Position numbers and translations under genes: made by a program. This document shows positions 1 to 8,767 of a stretch of DNA of 64,000 nucleotides, piece after piece. Position 1 is the stretch's first letter. Each line of letters opens with the position of its first letter. A model generated the notes under the pieces. That model was not told where the DNA came from and made no database searches. It saw nothing but the letters and a program-made list of their open reading frames with translations. The DNA is taken from the NCBI GenBank assembly GCA_965221465.1, contig OZ244892.1, positions 868,001 to 932,000 on the forward strand, read 5' to 3'. Source of the stretch: Azophilus sp965221465 (GTDB lineage: Bacteria > Pseudomonadota > Gammaproteobacteria > Pseudomonadales > Azotimanducaceae).

Positions 1-1137
1 CAGCCCCTTGCCGGCGTTGCCCGATTCCAGATCCGAGGAACTGAAATGCCGGGCCTGGCGGGGTTCCAGCGAAAGCGTTACCGGGTCGTAGGTGAAGTCC
101 GAGTCGTCGTACGCGTCGATGCGCACCGTCCCCGGCGCGTCGGAGCGGTTCACCACGCGCAGGAAGCCCTGCCGTTCGAGTGGGTCCGACGCCGACAGGA
201 ACAGCGGCACCGTGTAGAAGGCCTCTGCATCGGCCCCGGGCGGCGGCGCTGAGAGGTTTGCCAGGTGGTCCGTGGGGGTGGCCAGCAGGTTCATTACAAC
301 CACGTCCTGCTCCGATTCCACGCGCAGACGCCATTTGCCCGAACCGTCGCCCAATGCGCCGGAGAGACCGGGGGCGCTGCCACTCTCCAGTTCGGCGGCC
401 GTGTACGTTCGTGACGTCCCTGCGGGTATCTCGGCCGTCACGGCGGACTCGCTCGGCTGCCCGGCATCGTCCGTGCCCAGGATGCGAACCGTCGCCATCG
501 CCTCGCCCGGGTTGACCAGCCGAATGCGGCTCTCCTGCCGATTGTTGCTGCCGGGATTGAGGAACGCCACCCGGCGCGAGCCGTCCGCCAGCGTTGGCGC
601 GACATCGTGCATGGTGGTCACGAACCCGTCATTGGTGCGTACGTAGGAGAGCGCCTCGATGTCCTGGGTGCTCGTCAGGGTGAGCCGCCAGTCGCCCTGG
701 CCCGACCCGATGCCTTCGGGCAGGCCCTTGTTGTCGTTGCCCTGCTCCAGGTCATTCGAGTTCAGGTGAATTGCCTGCGCGGCGCCGATGGTCAAGGTAA
801 TGGGACCGGCCAGCGTCCCGGCATCGTCCACCGCCTCGATGCGCGCTTCCCCGGCCTCGGCGGAGTGGTTGACCACCCGCAGGAAGCCTTCGCGCCCGGA
901 GTCTTCCGAGGCGCCGAGGAACAACCAGACCCGCTGGACGCTGGCCTCCTTGACCGTTGCGGCGGGAATGGCATCCGCCGTCCCCGCCGGTCGCGCCATG
1001 GTCGGCAACGATGCGGCAAGCAGCCACAGCCCGGCCAAGGCAAGGCACGTGTGTCGAGCGGCACGCCCGTGATTCCATCGAGTTTTCACAACGCCTTCGC
1101 TTTCCTTTCGTTTTCGGCTGCCCAGGTTGCGCAACAT
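1..1137 (-). CDS. Secreted protein with tandem ~115-residue repeats, partial at left edge
   Basis: The frame is open from the left edge to an ATG at 1137 that follows a GGAAGG run six bases upstream; an in-frame GTG at 1089 gives a shorter and more typical signal peptide, so the start is uncertain. After a basic stretch comes the hydrophobic segment LALAGLWLLAASLP, so the product is probably exported. The roughly 330 residues that follow form three related units opening with WLFLGASE, VAFLNPGS and VPLFLSAS, each running through an R(V/L)VN strand and ending in a DLExGN..KGL or ELESG..GL segment; the first two continue into a GxWRL strand. The third unit is cut by the window edge. I do not recognise a named family or catalytic motif; the repeats look like a beta-rich structural or adhesive module. 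It is transcribed in the same direction as the amidohydrolase upstream (1242-2756). Confidence 0.7.
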   Translation of the reverse strand, partial: MLRNLGSRKRKESEGVVKTRWNHGRAARHTCLALAGLWLLAASLPTMARPAGTADAIPAATVKEASVQRVWLFLGASEDSGREGFLRVVNHSAEAGEARIEAVDDAGTLAGPITLTIGAAQAIHLNSNDLEQGNDNKGLPEGIGSGQGDWRLTLTSTQDIEALSYVRTNDGFVTTMHDVAPTLADGSRRVAFLNPGSNNRQESRIRLVNPGEAMATVRILGTDDAGQPSESAVTAEIPAGTSRTYTAAELESGSAPGLSGALGDGSGKWRLRVESEQDVVVMNLLATPTDHLANLSAPPPGADAEAFYTVPLFLSASDPLERQGFLRVVNRSDAPGTVRIDAYDDSDFTYDPVTLSLEPRQARHFSSSDLESGNAGKGL

Positions 1138-1241
1138 AGGTTTCCTTCCCATGAGAAATCAAGCACCGTGAAGTGGCCATGTGGCCTGCCGCCCATTTTG
1201 TACCCCTCACTGGGCGTGCGGTCGTCGACGACTACCCATGG

Positions 1242-2756
1242 CTAATCGTCGGGCGGAAGCAACGCCGCCTGATCGAAGAAGACGCCGCTCTTGACGACCC
1301 GGTCGATGGCCTGGAGATTGCCGATGTCGGCCAGGGGATCGGCGTCGAGCACCAGCAGGTCGGCCTGCTTGCCGGCTTCGATGGTGCCGACGCGGTGTTC
1401 CCGGCCGGCTACCCGGGCGGCGTTCAGGGTGGCGGCGACGATGAGGTCCATGGGCGGCACCCCGGCCTCGCCCATGAGTTGCAGTTCGTAGTGCAGGGAA
1501 GGGCCGTGCAACAACCCCAGGTTGCCCGTATCGGAACCGGCCGCCAGCGGCACGCCGGCATCGAGCAGCAGCCGGGTGTTTGCGGCCGCCACGGCCGTGC
1601 TCGCCCCGTACATTGCCATGACTTCCGCGGGCGGCGCCGGCAGTTCCTCCACTTCGTGCCAGGACGCGATCACCTGCGGGTCGCCGCACTGGCGCTCGAT
1701 GTCCAGCAGTTCGAAATTCCGATCGTAGATGTCGATGAAGTTGCGCTGCCAGACGGCCAGGGTGGGTACGACGACGATACCGCTCGATTTCGCCAGTTGC
1801 AGAAAGGCGTCATCGAGAGGCGCATCGAGAGGCAGGTGCTGCAGGCTGTCCACACCGAGTTCGATCAGGGTTCTGGCCGGTTCCAGTGCGGTAACGTGGG
1901 TGGTGACCTTCAACCGGTGCAGCGCGGACTCGGCAACGATTGCCTCGTGCACCGCTGCGTAGTCTTTCTCGTAGTCGGCGAAGGGGCCGCCGAGATAACC
2001 GGTCTTGACCAGATCGGCCCCCCACTCGGCGCCTTGCCGGATGGTCTCGGCTGCGCTTTCCGGGCCATGCACGGTACGCACCGACGTATCCCCGTCGAAC
2101 GGCGGGAACAGCATTTCCGCGGGCGCCAGGGTGACCGGGCCGTGGGCGACGTAGACATCCGGCGCATCGGCGCGTGCTCGTGCCTGTTCGCGTACCTCGT
2201 ATTCGAAGCGGGGGCCACCGACGGATATGGCGCCGGTCACCCCGGCACACAGGTACGAGGTCAGTGTCACCGGCACGCGCTGCTGCATCCAGGCCACTTC
2301 CTGGTCGTAGGGAACCAAGTGCGTCAGGTCGATCTGCCCCGGTTTCGTGTAGATGCGGCCGGATTCCATGAAATGGACATGGGCATCGATCAGGCCGGGC
2401 ACCAGCCACTGGCCGCCGATGTCGACGATGCGGGCGTTTGCGGGAATCGTCACGGATCCTGGGGCGCCGACGGCGGCGATCTCCATTCCATCGATGACGA
2501 CCACGGCATCCTCGAGCGGCGCGGCGCCGGTGCCGTCGATCAGGGTAGCGCCGACCAGGGCCGTGACGGATGCGTCGGTCGCGTCGCTGTTTAGTCGGCC
2601 GGGCGCTGATGCGGCGGCAGCATTATCGAGTGCGCTTTCCGTGGGGTTGTCGCCGGCGTCTCGAGCAGGGTCGCCGGTTGGGCGTTGGCAGCCGACCACA
2701 GCCAGCGATAACACCGAAAGCAAGTAAATCGTGCTGAGCTTGAGATTTCGATTCAT
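1242..2756 (-). CDS. Lipoprotein amidohydrolase (imidazolonepropionase-like)
   Basis: A 504-residue metal-dependent hydrolase of the amidohydrolase superfamily. The start at 2756 follows AAAGGA and yields a lipoprotein signal, with lipobox residues VVGC around Cys23; a longer upstream frame lacks this logic. Family residues visible: HVH at 126-128 for the first metal pair, a lysine in VKTGYL that fits the carboxylated bridging Lys, histidines in TTHV and LQHL, and the aspartate in GSDTGN. The family hydrolyses cyclic amides or dipeptide-like C-N bonds; the substrate here cannot be read from sequence. Lipidation places it on the periplasmic face of a membrane. It is divergent from the second amidohydrolase at 3066, with a 309-bp shared intergenic region. 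Confidence 0.88.
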   Translation of the reverse strand: MNRNLKLSTIYLLSVLSLAVVGCQRPTGDPARDAGDNPTESALDNAAAASAPGRLNSDATDASVTALVGATLIDGTGAAPLEDAVVVIDGMEIAAVGAPGSVTIPANARIVDIGGQWLVPGLIDAHVHFMESGRIYTKPGQIDLTHLVPYDQEVAWMQQRVPVTLTSYLCAGVTGAISVGGPRFEYEVREQARARADAPDVYVAHGPVTLAPAEMLFPPFDGDTSVRTVHGPESAAETIRQGAEWGADLVKTGYLGGPFADYEKDYAAVHEAIVAESALHRLKVTTHVTALEPARTLIELGVDSLQHLPLDAPLDDAFLQLAKSSGIVVVPTLAVWQRNFIDIYDRNFELLDIERQCGDPQVIASWHEVEELPAPPAEVMAMYGASTAVAAANTRLLLDAGVPLAAGSDTGNLGLLHGPSLHYELQLMGEAGVPPMDLIVAATLNAARVAGREHRVGTIEAGKQADLLVLDADPLADIGNLQAIDRVVKSGVFFDQAALLPPDD

Positions 2757-3065
2757 GTGCGATGGGTCCTTTGATTTAGCGAGGCTAACACGATTAGTGA
2801 ATTCGCCTGATGCGCAGACCAGGAGCGCACCAGAGTGTTCGTGACAGCACGTTGAGCACACGATGGCAAGACTCCCGGCGATTTCTCCCCCGTTGCTCCC
2901 CTATTGCTCCGCCATTGAAGGCGGCAATAGTTCGCTCGCGAACAGTTTTGGCCAGACCACCACGGCGTGAGACGCAGGCTCGACAATCTTTCCCCAGCCT
3001 GTGGAGGGCGGAAGGCTATTGCGTCAAACTGCCAATGCACAGGCGACGATCCGATGGAGGGCCCA
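2757..3065. promoter_or_regulatory. Divergent intergenic region with a 14-bp palindrome
   Basis: A 309-bp region between two divergent amidohydrolase genes. At 2930-2943 it carries GTTCGC-TC-GCGAAC, a perfect 6-bp inverted repeat that could bind a regulator. Repeated TTGCTCC words lie at about 2893-2910. A GGAGG at 3056-3060 serves the start at 3066. I see no convincing -10/-35 pair on either strand, so the promoter assignment is inference from gene orientation. Confidence 0.35.
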
Positions 3066-4298
3066 ATGAGTCTGTATGTGTTGGCAAACTGCGAACTGTT
3101 CGATGGTGTGAACGAGGCGGTCGAGGGCGGCATGCACGTCGCCGTCGAGGGCGACCGCATTCGCGAAGTTTCCGCGCGACCCATCGCCCTGGACGGTGCC
3201 ACGGTAATCGATTGCGGCGGCCGCTTCCTGATGCCGGGGCTGCTCGACCTGCACTTCCATGCCTATTCGCCCACCTTCGACATGCTCGCACTCGACCGCA
3301 TGCCCAAGCCATTGCTCGTCAGTTACGCGATCAAGCACCTCGAGGATGCCGCACAACGGGGTTTCACCACAGTGCGCGACCCGGGTGGTGGGGACGTGGG
3401 GCTGTCCCTGGCCGTCGAGCGGGGCCTGGTGCGCGGCCCGAGATTCCTCTACGGCGGCAAGGCGCTCTCCCAGACGGGCGGTCATGGCGACATGCGCCCC
3501 GGCGTGCACGAAGAACCCTGCAACTGCGCCTATTCCGGTGTGATCTGCCAGGTGGTGGATGGCGAGGACGAAGTGCGCAAGGTAGCCCGCGACGAGTTGC
3601 GCAAGGGTGCGGACCACATCAAGGTGTTCATCTCCGGCGGTGTGGCCTCGCCCAGCGACCCCCTCTGGATGCCCCAGTTTACCGACAACGAATTGCGCGC
3701 CGCCGTCGAGGAGGCGGCCACGCGGCGCAAGTACGTGATCGCCCACTGCCACACCGATGACGGCGCGCGGCGCTGCGTGGAGACGGGCATCCGCTCCATC
3801 GATCACGCCAGCCATGTCACCGACGAGACGGCGCGGCTGATCGCAGCGGCCGGCGCCTATACCGTGCCGACCCTGGCCGTGGTGCACGAAATCCTGGATA
3901 GCGGCGCCGAGGCGGGCATGCCCCAGGAGAGCGTCGACAAGGTGGGCGACATGCTCGACACGGCGCTGGCCTCCATCGAGTCCTGCCGCCGCGCAGGTGT
4001 CAAGATCGGCATGGGGACAGACCTGTTCGGAACCGAGTTTCACGACATGCAGGCGAGCGAGATGCGCTTCCGCTCGGTAGTGGACAAGCCCATCGACATA
4101 CTGCGCTCGGCGACATCCGTAAACGCCGAGATCGCACAGCGCAGCGACGACCTCGGCCGCGTGGCGCCGGACTACCTGGCGGACCTGCTGTTGCTCGACA
4201 GCAACCCGCTCGAGGACGTAACCGTCTTCGAGCGCTATCGCACCGAAATGCCCCTGGTGATGAAGGGCGGAGATTTCATCCGCAACGAACTGGACTGA
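3066..4298 (+). CDS. Amidohydrolase (Xaa-Pro dipeptidase/imidazolonepropionase-like), cytoplasmic
   Basis: A 410-residue amidohydrolase; ATG at 3066 is preceded by GGAGG five bases away. It lacks a signal peptide, unlike its neighbour at 1242. The N-terminal beta sandwich (1-55) is followed by HFH at residues 63-65, the lysine in HIKVFISGG, histidines in IAHCHTD and SIDHASH, and the aspartate in GMGTDLFG, a complete metal and catalytic set. Related enzymes hydrolyse N-acyl amino acids, Xaa-Pro dipeptides or cyclic ureas. It lies 102 bp upstream of a flavin monooxygenase on the same strand and could share a transcript with it. Confidence 0.88.
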   Translation: MSLYVLANCELFDGVNEAVEGGMHVAVEGDRIREVSARPIALDGATVIDCGGRFLMPGLLDLHFHAYSPTFDMLALDRMPKPLLVSYAIKHLEDAAQRGFTTVRDPGGGDVGLSLAVERGLVRGPRFLYGGKALSQTGGHGDMRPGVHEEPCNCAYSGVICQVVDGEDEVRKVARDELRKGADHIKVFISGGVASPSDPLWMPQFTDNELRAAVEEAATRRKYVIAHCHTDDGARRCVETGIRSIDHASHVTDETARLIAAAGAYTVPTLAVVHEILDSGAEAGMPQESVDKVGDMLDTALASIESCRRAGVKIGMGTDLFGTEFHDMQASEMRFRSVVDKPIDILRSATSVNAEIAQRSDDLGRVAPDYLADLLLLDSNPLEDVTVFERYRTEMPLVMKGGDFIRNELD

Positions 4299-4400
4299 AT
4301 GGGAATACCCGTCTCGGCACACCGCTACTCGCGCCGGATCGAAGCAACGGTTTCTCACGTAAATGAAATCAATAAAATTAACGGGTTGGGGTATTGAAAC

Positions 4401-5534
4401 ATGCGCGTGCGCATAATCGGTGGCGGTCCCTGCGGCATGTTCCTGGCGATTCTGCTGAAATCGCGGGGCACCGCCGACGATGTGCTCGTTCTCGAACAGA
4501 ACCCGAAGGACGCAACCTACGGTTTCGGCGTCGGTCTGGCGCGATCGGCCATCGACAAGCTGAACGAAGCCGAGCCCGCCACCATGCAGGCCCTCGAGGC
4601 GAGGATGTACCCCGTCAAGCATCAGGTCATCGAGAACGCCACCGGTGAGTTTGCCCTGAAGTTCTCCAATCCCAGCAACATGATCACCCGCCTGGAAATC
4701 CTGCAGATTCTGGAGCGGCGTTGTTCGGAACTGGGTATCGATGTCGAGCATGAAACGCGTGTCGACGACCCGGACGCGTTTGCCGATTGCGACCTCATCG
4801 TCGGCGCGGACGGCGCCAACTCCAGGGTTCGGGCATTGCACGAAGACGAATTCGGCACCCGCCGCGAGACCCGGGGCAACTATTTCGTCTGGTGGGGTTG
4901 CGAACACCCGAAGCACGAGTCGGGCCTCCGCTTCAGGCAGTACGAGGGCAGCGGCATCGTCGCCCACTACTATTCCTATACACCCCGGATGTGGACCTTC
5001 GTCGGCGAAGTCGACGAGCAAAGCTGGTTCGATCTCGGCATGGACCGCATGACCGATGCCGAGCGCAAGTGGCTCTGCGAGGATGCCTTCGGCGACATTC
5101 TGGATGGCCGGCCGCTCGTCGAGAACAAATCGAGCTGGTCCCGATTCGAGGCGATCGTCAACGATCGGTGGTTTGTCGGCAATCGCGTACTGATCGGCGA
5201 TGCGCTGTACCGGGCACACTATTCCATCGGTTCCGGCACCCGCCTGGCCATGGAGGATTCCCTGGGCCTGGCAAACGCCTTGCAGGAGTTCCCCGATGAC
5301 ATACCCGCCGCCCTGGCTTCTTTCGAAAGGCAGGGTAAACCGAGAAAGCAGAAACTGATGCAGGCCGGTGAATTCAGCTACCGGTGGTACGAACAGTTTC
5401 GCGACAAGCTGGACATGCCGATTCTCGAGTTCATTCTCGATTTCATGAACCGTACCGGGCGCATGCCGCTCAAGCGCCTGGAGAAGTTCGCGCCCAACTT
5501 CGTGGCGGCCTACACGGCGGATACGGAAGCGTAA
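4401..5534 (+). CDS. FAD-dependent monooxygenase, VioD/anthraniloyl-CoA monooxygenase-like
   Basis: A 377-residue class A flavoprotein hydroxylase. It has the Rossmann motif GGGPCG at the N-terminus, EQNPKDATYGFGVG as the second conserved stretch, the DG motif in IVGADGANSRVR and a GD motif near residue 270. The family uses NAD(P)H and O2 to hydroxylate activated aromatic rings. The GD region reads GDALYRAHYSIGSGTR where its paralogue at 11311 reads GDAAHTVHPSIGSGTR, so the usual GDAAH is altered here; substrate or flavin handling may differ. The two proteins align end to end, including the TGR segment near the C-terminus. The gene ends 8 bp before the convergent GIN-domain gene. Confidence 0.85.
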   Translation: MRVRIIGGGPCGMFLAILLKSRGTADDVLVLEQNPKDATYGFGVGLARSAIDKLNEAEPATMQALEARMYPVKHQVIENATGEFALKFSNPSNMITRLEILQILERRCSELGIDVEHETRVDDPDAFADCDLIVGADGANSRVRALHEDEFGTRRETRGNYFVWWGCEHPKHESGLRFRQYEGSGIVAHYYSYTPRMWTFVGEVDEQSWFDLGMDRMTDAERKWLCEDAFGDILDGRPLVENKSSWSRFEAIVNDRWFVGNRVLIGDALYRAHYSIGSGTRLAMEDSLGLANALQEFPDDIPAALASFERQGKPRKQKLMQAGEFSYRWYEQFRDKLDMPILEFILDFMNRTGRMPLKRLEKFAPNFVAAYTADTEA

Positions 5535-5541
5535 ATCCAGC

Positions 5542-6276
5542 CTATTGCGTGGCAGCCGTCACCGAACCGAAACCGGCGATATCCACCGCTTCTCGGGAGA
5601 CCGTGCCGAAATACTCGATGCTGCCGGCGCCGACCAGGCCGCCGGTCAATTCACCACCGTCCATCGTCAGCGCCACATCGGTCGCGCCCGCCAACTCGAC
5701 ATCCGCATCCGTGAAGACGAAGCCGGCCAGATCGACTCGGTTTGCGCCAGCCACCGACAAGGCCAGGGTTTCGTAACGGCCCTGTTCGCCGGTGATCTGG
5801 TTCGCGCCCGCGACTTCGATCGTGAGCGCGCTGCCTTCGAAACCGGAGAGCGTGATCTCGTTGTTGCCGGCGGTTGCAAGCGCCTCGAGACGCGGCATGA
5901 CGATATCGGCTGCGAGCTTTGCGCCCGATGCGCCGAACCAGGAACCTCCGGACTCGCCGGAGAGCCGCAGCTTCCCATTGTGCACCGACACGCCGATGCC
6001 TTCCCGGTCGGTTTCCGGCAGCGACAGATCCACCTGCCATTCGTTTCCCTGGCGAACCTCGACGGTCCAGGTTCCGTCGACTTCGATGCCATCGAAATCG
6101 CGGAGGTCGCGATTCGCCAGGCCCGATTCCGCTGCAGTGCGGTCGATTTGCCCGCCGGTCTCGTCGGCCGACCGTTCACCCGAACCGATTGCGAGGCGTA
6201 CGGTCAATGCCGTTACTGCGATGGAGCCCAGAACGACCCCGGCCAATGTCATTAGTGCGATCCTGCTTGCTTTCAT
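5542..6276 (-). CDS. GIN-domain (DUF2807-like) exported protein
   Basis: A 244-residue protein starting MKASRIALMTLAGVVLGS, a signal peptide or membrane anchor, followed by a repetitive beta-helix-like region: runs such as ELAGATDVALTMDGG, TIEVAGANQITGE and LSVAGANRVDLAGF. This short-strand repetition with G(A/S)N and G(A/S)(T/S) turns is typical of the DUF2807/GIN auto-transporter adhesin head family. Its ATG overlaps the stop of the GntR gene (TCAT overlap at 6273-6276), so it is the last gene of the ABC transporter operon. Function unknown; the coupling to a GntR/ABC module suggests an envelope-stress or surface role. Confidence 0.8.
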   Translation of the reverse strand: MKASRIALMTLAGVVLGSIAVTALTVRLAIGSGERSADETGGQIDRTAAESGLANRDLRDFDGIEVDGTWTVEVRQGNEWQVDLSLPETDREGIGVSVHNGKLRLSGESGGSWFGASGAKLAADIVMPRLEALATAGNNEITLSGFEGSALTIEVAGANQITGEQGRYETLALSVAGANRVDLAGFVFTDADVELAGATDVALTMDGGELTGGLVGAGSIEYFGTVSREAVDIAGFGSVTAATQ

Positions 6277-6662
6277 TTCTCGTTTTCTCCCTGTTTCTCG
6301 TCGTCTCCGTGTTGTCGAGCCAGGTGTTCGGCCAATTCCTCGATGCCGATGCCCAGCGTTTGCATGGCGCGAACGATTCTCGGCAGCTCGTCGCGCAGGA
6401 ATTCCTCACGCATCGCGCTTGTCGCCCGTTCGGCGGCCCGGTCGCAGACGAAGTACCCGCGTCCGCGCCGACTGGCGACGATGCCCCAGTCCAGAAGCGC
6501 CTGATAGCTCCTCGTGACCGTATTCGGGTTGACGCCCAACTCGATGGCCAGTTCCCGAATGGCGGGTATACGCTCGCCGGGTTGCCACTCTCCCTGCAGT
6601 ATGCGATCGCGCAGTCGGTCTGCGATTTGCAGGTAGATGCCTCTGGGCTCGCTAAACTCCAT
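6273..6662 (-). CDS. GntR-family regulator, YtrA type
   Basis: A 129-residue transcription factor. The winged helix-turn-helix covers about residues 8-72 (IYLQIADRLRDRILQGEW, IPAIRELAIELGVNPNTV, GRGYFV), followed by a short two-helix tail of about 50 residues, which is the YtrA subfamily architecture rather than the long FCD or UTRA effector domains. The start ATG at 6662 is chosen because the GntR fold begins at once. It overlaps the permease gene by 11 bp. Regulators of this type normally repress their own ABC transporter operon; the perfect palindrome at 8597-8618 over the operon promoter is the likely binding site (inference). Confidence 0.88.
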   Translation of the reverse strand: MEFSEPRGIYLQIADRLRDRILQGEWQPGERIPAIRELAIELGVNPNTVTRSYQALLDWGIVASRRGRGYFVCDRAAERATSAMREEFLRDELPRIVRAMQTLGIGIEELAEHLARQHGDDEKQGENEK

Positions 6663-7419
6663 GGCTGACTTCTGCCTCCCGGAGCCTGAGCCACGCGATC
6701 GTCCAGCAGGCAACAGGCAACAGCACCACCAGTGTCTTGCCGAGCGTCGCGAGAGGGCGGAACACACCCGGGGAGGAGACCGACATCCCCACCACGAGTT
6801 CTGCCAGTTCTTCGGCGTTATCGGGTGCAAGGGCCACGCCGAAAGCGAGAGCCGTCGCGACGATCAGTGCGATGGCGATCAGCACCGTAGCGAGTGCGGT
6901 CTTGACGAAGTGCCCCCGCCTGAACCAGGCCGCGCCGAGAAAGTAGAAGGATTGCAGGAAGAAATACCAGCCGATCAGCGGCAACAATCGTGGGTCCAGC
7001 GGATTGAAGAGGCCATAGCCGCCACCGGTAAAGAGGCCGAGCAACCCGGCGACGAGCAGCGAGACGACGCTGGTGAAGAGCAGCAGGTAGATGACGATTC
7101 CTAAAGTAACGGTCAGCAGGCGCGCAACGGTTTTTTCGAGCGCCGCGGCGGGTATCAGCAGGTAGGCGTGGTTGCGGTTCTTGTCGTGGAGTTCGACGAA
7201 GGCCTGGCTCGAAGCGATCAGGCCCCAGACAAGGAGCATCAGGCGGTACCAGGCCGTATAGAAATCCTGGCCGGAGTCGCTGGGGTCGAAGAACAGCAAC
7301 GCAGCGATCAGGATGATGCCGGCCAGAGTGAGGGAAATCGTTACCAGCGAACGGCGGCCGCCGGCGAGATCGGCGCGCAGCAGCCACCATAGCCGGGCGA
7401 CGGCGAAGTGCTCGTTCAT
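6652..7419 (-). CDS. ABC transporter permease (ABC-2-like), hydrophobic
   Basis: A 255-residue integral membrane protein beginning MNEHFAVARLWWLLRADL. I see about six hydrophobic segments, for example LVTISLTLAGIILIAALLFF, LMLLVWGLIASSQAF, LGIVIYLLLFTSVVSLLVA, LLPLIGWYFFLQSFYFLGA, TVLIAIALIVATALAFGV and LVVLLPVACWTIAWL. It pairs with the ATPase at 7729 and the GntR regulator it overlaps. A 309-bp stretch holding a dispersed repeat separates it from the ATPase gene, which is unusual inside such an operon. The exported substrate is not evident. Confidence 0.8.
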   Translation of the reverse strand: MNEHFAVARLWWLLRADLAGGRRSLVTISLTLAGIILIAALLFFDPSDSGQDFYTAWYRLMLLVWGLIASSQAFVELHDKNRNHAYLLIPAAALEKTVARLLTVTLGIVIYLLLFTSVVSLLVAGLLGLFTGGGYGLFNPLDPRLLPLIGWYFFLQSFYFLGAAWFRRGHFVKTALATVLIAIALIVATALAFGVALAPDNAEELAELVVGMSVSSPGVFRPLATLGKTLVVLLPVACWTIAWLRLREAEVSHGV

Positions 7420-7728
7420 GACCGTTTTTCCTCGGTTAGCCGGGTCGATTCGGGAGTGACCCTGGCGAAAGCGGAGTTCGTGGCGAAGTCGGTAAAAGTA
7501 GCGAAAACGCTGGTCGGCGTGGACATCAGCGCGAACTTGCCGGGATTGACGACACATCGAGCACGCTGAGGCATGAAGCCCTGCGTCTTTGCTGCTATTG
7601 ACAAGCCCCGCCCGCATTCGTCACCAAATTCCTGCTGCGCACGCCGATGCGCTCGCCCTGCGCGGCCGTGCAGGACGGCGCCTCGACGCCCTCGCGACGA
7701 GACTTGATGTTGGGTTCTGGCTAGTCGT
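7420..7728. repeat. Dispersed repeat (copy A) between ABC ATPase and permease genes
   Basis: This 309-bp non-coding stretch sits inside an operon. Its segment 7661-7709, read on the minus strand, matches 21831-21881 on the plus strand: both contain CGTCGAGG(C)(G/T)CCGTCCTGC with about 80% identity by eye over 49 bp. Copy A continues to about 7605 through GTCACCAAATTCCTGCTGCG, a sequence loosely inverted relative to the other end, so the whole element of about 100 bp may be a small inverted-repeat element. No gene is visible in it. Confidence 0.55.
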
Positions 7729-8577
7729 TTATTCATGCGTGGGTGCGGCCAGCAGCGCCGCGCAGTCGCCGGGATTCGCTGTTGCAGCCTTGAACAGCAG
7801 TTCCAGATCGAGCGCCCCCTCGCCGTCGCCGGCTTCCCGCCAGACACTGGCGTAGCCGCCCACCGTGCGTTCGGTGTAGAGCAGGTTCGCGCCGGCCTCG
7901 GGGCGGCTCCGGCTGACTGTTATCCGCAGACGTTCGCTCAGTTCGGCGACGGTGTTATTCAGCAACACCTTCCCCTCGTGGAGTATCAGGATGCGGTCGA
8001 CCAGCGACTCCACATCCCGCACCTGGTGGGTGGAAACGAGGATGGTGCGGTCTTCGTTCAGCGACTCGGCAACCAGGCGCCTGAAGAGCCCCTTCGAGGG
8101 GATATCGAGGCCGTTGGTAGGCTCATCGAGCAGTACCAGCGGCGTGTTGCACGCCAGCCCGAACGCCAGCAGGAACTTCTTCCGCTGCCCATGGGAGAGT
8201 TCGGTCAGCTTGCGGCGTTCGGGAATCTCGAATTCGTCCAGATAGCGCTGCATCTGCGCCTGGTCGAAGTCGGGGTAGAACGGTGAGCGGACAGCGATGA
8301 ACTCCTTGCCGGTGACGCCGGAGACGTCGAGTTCTTCGGGCAGCAGAAAAACCCTCGCCAGGAAGCCGGGCTCTCTCCGTGTCGGATCGAAACCGCAGGT
8401 GACGATTTGACCCGATTTCGGGAAGAGCAGCCCGGTCATCAGCTTGAGCAGGGTCGACTTGCCCGCGCCGTTCAAGCCCAGCAGCCCATAGATGTGGCCG
8501 GGCGCGAGGGTCAGGTCGGTGTCGACGAATAGCGAGTCGGCGCCGTAACCGAAGTTGAGCTGCCGGGTTTCGAGCAT
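7729..8577 (-). CDS. ABC transporter ATP-binding protein
   Basis: A 282-residue nucleotide-binding subunit. It has Walker A GLNGAGKS, the ABC signature in LSHGQRKK (a variant of LSGGQ), Walker B LVLLDEPTNGLD and the switch histidine in STHQVRD. The C-terminal 60 residues after the ATPase core are unassigned. It is the first gene of the operon that continues with permease, GntR regulator and GIN protein, and lies immediately downstream of a well-formed promoter and operator. This gene order fits the YtrA-type family of regulated exporters. Confidence 0.92.
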   Translation of the reverse strand: MLETRQLNFGYGADSLFVDTDLTLAPGHIYGLLGLNGAGKSTLLKLMTGLLFPKSGQIVTCGFDPTRREPGFLARVFLLPEELDVSGVTGKEFIAVRSPFYPDFDQAQMQRYLDEFEIPERRKLTELSHGQRKKFLLAFGLACNTPLVLLDEPTNGLDIPSKGLFRRLVAESLNEDRTILVSTHQVRDVESLVDRILILHEGKVLLNNTVAELSERLRITVSRSRPEAGANLLYTERTVGGYASVWREAGDGEGALDLELLFKAATANPGDCAALLAAPTHE

Positions 8578-8596
8578 GGTTGCGAACCTGGGCTTT

Positions 8597-8635
8597 GTGT
8601 ACTAGTAACCTAGTACACTAGATTCATCCTGTCAA
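8597..8635 (-). promoter_or_regulatory. Promoter of the ABC/GntR operon with overlapping palindromic operator
   Basis: On the minus strand a perfect TTGACA (8630-8635) is followed after 17 bp by TAGGTT (8607-8612). Overlapping the -10 is GTGTACTAG-TAAC-CTAGTACAC at 8597-8618, a perfect 9-bp inverted repeat with a 4-bp spacer. The position over the core promoter fits repression by the YtrA-type regulator encoded in the same operon. Binding itself is inference. Confidence 0.75.
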
Positions 8636-8767
8636 CCGGCGTGACACCGAACAGTTGCGTCATGCTGCGCTTTCGCGACCCTTCTTGCTGTCCAACGCGA
8701 GGTGAGGGTGACGCGAAGCGTTGATTTCAATGCGAAGTGAGGGTGAAGGGATTTCAGGCCCATCATC

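Noticed and set aside
3024..5219. A 731-codon antisense frame over the second amidohydrolase and monooxygenase genes
   Set aside because: Both genes below it carry full motif sets on the plus strand; the antisense protein is Val/His/Gly-rich as expected from complement bias.
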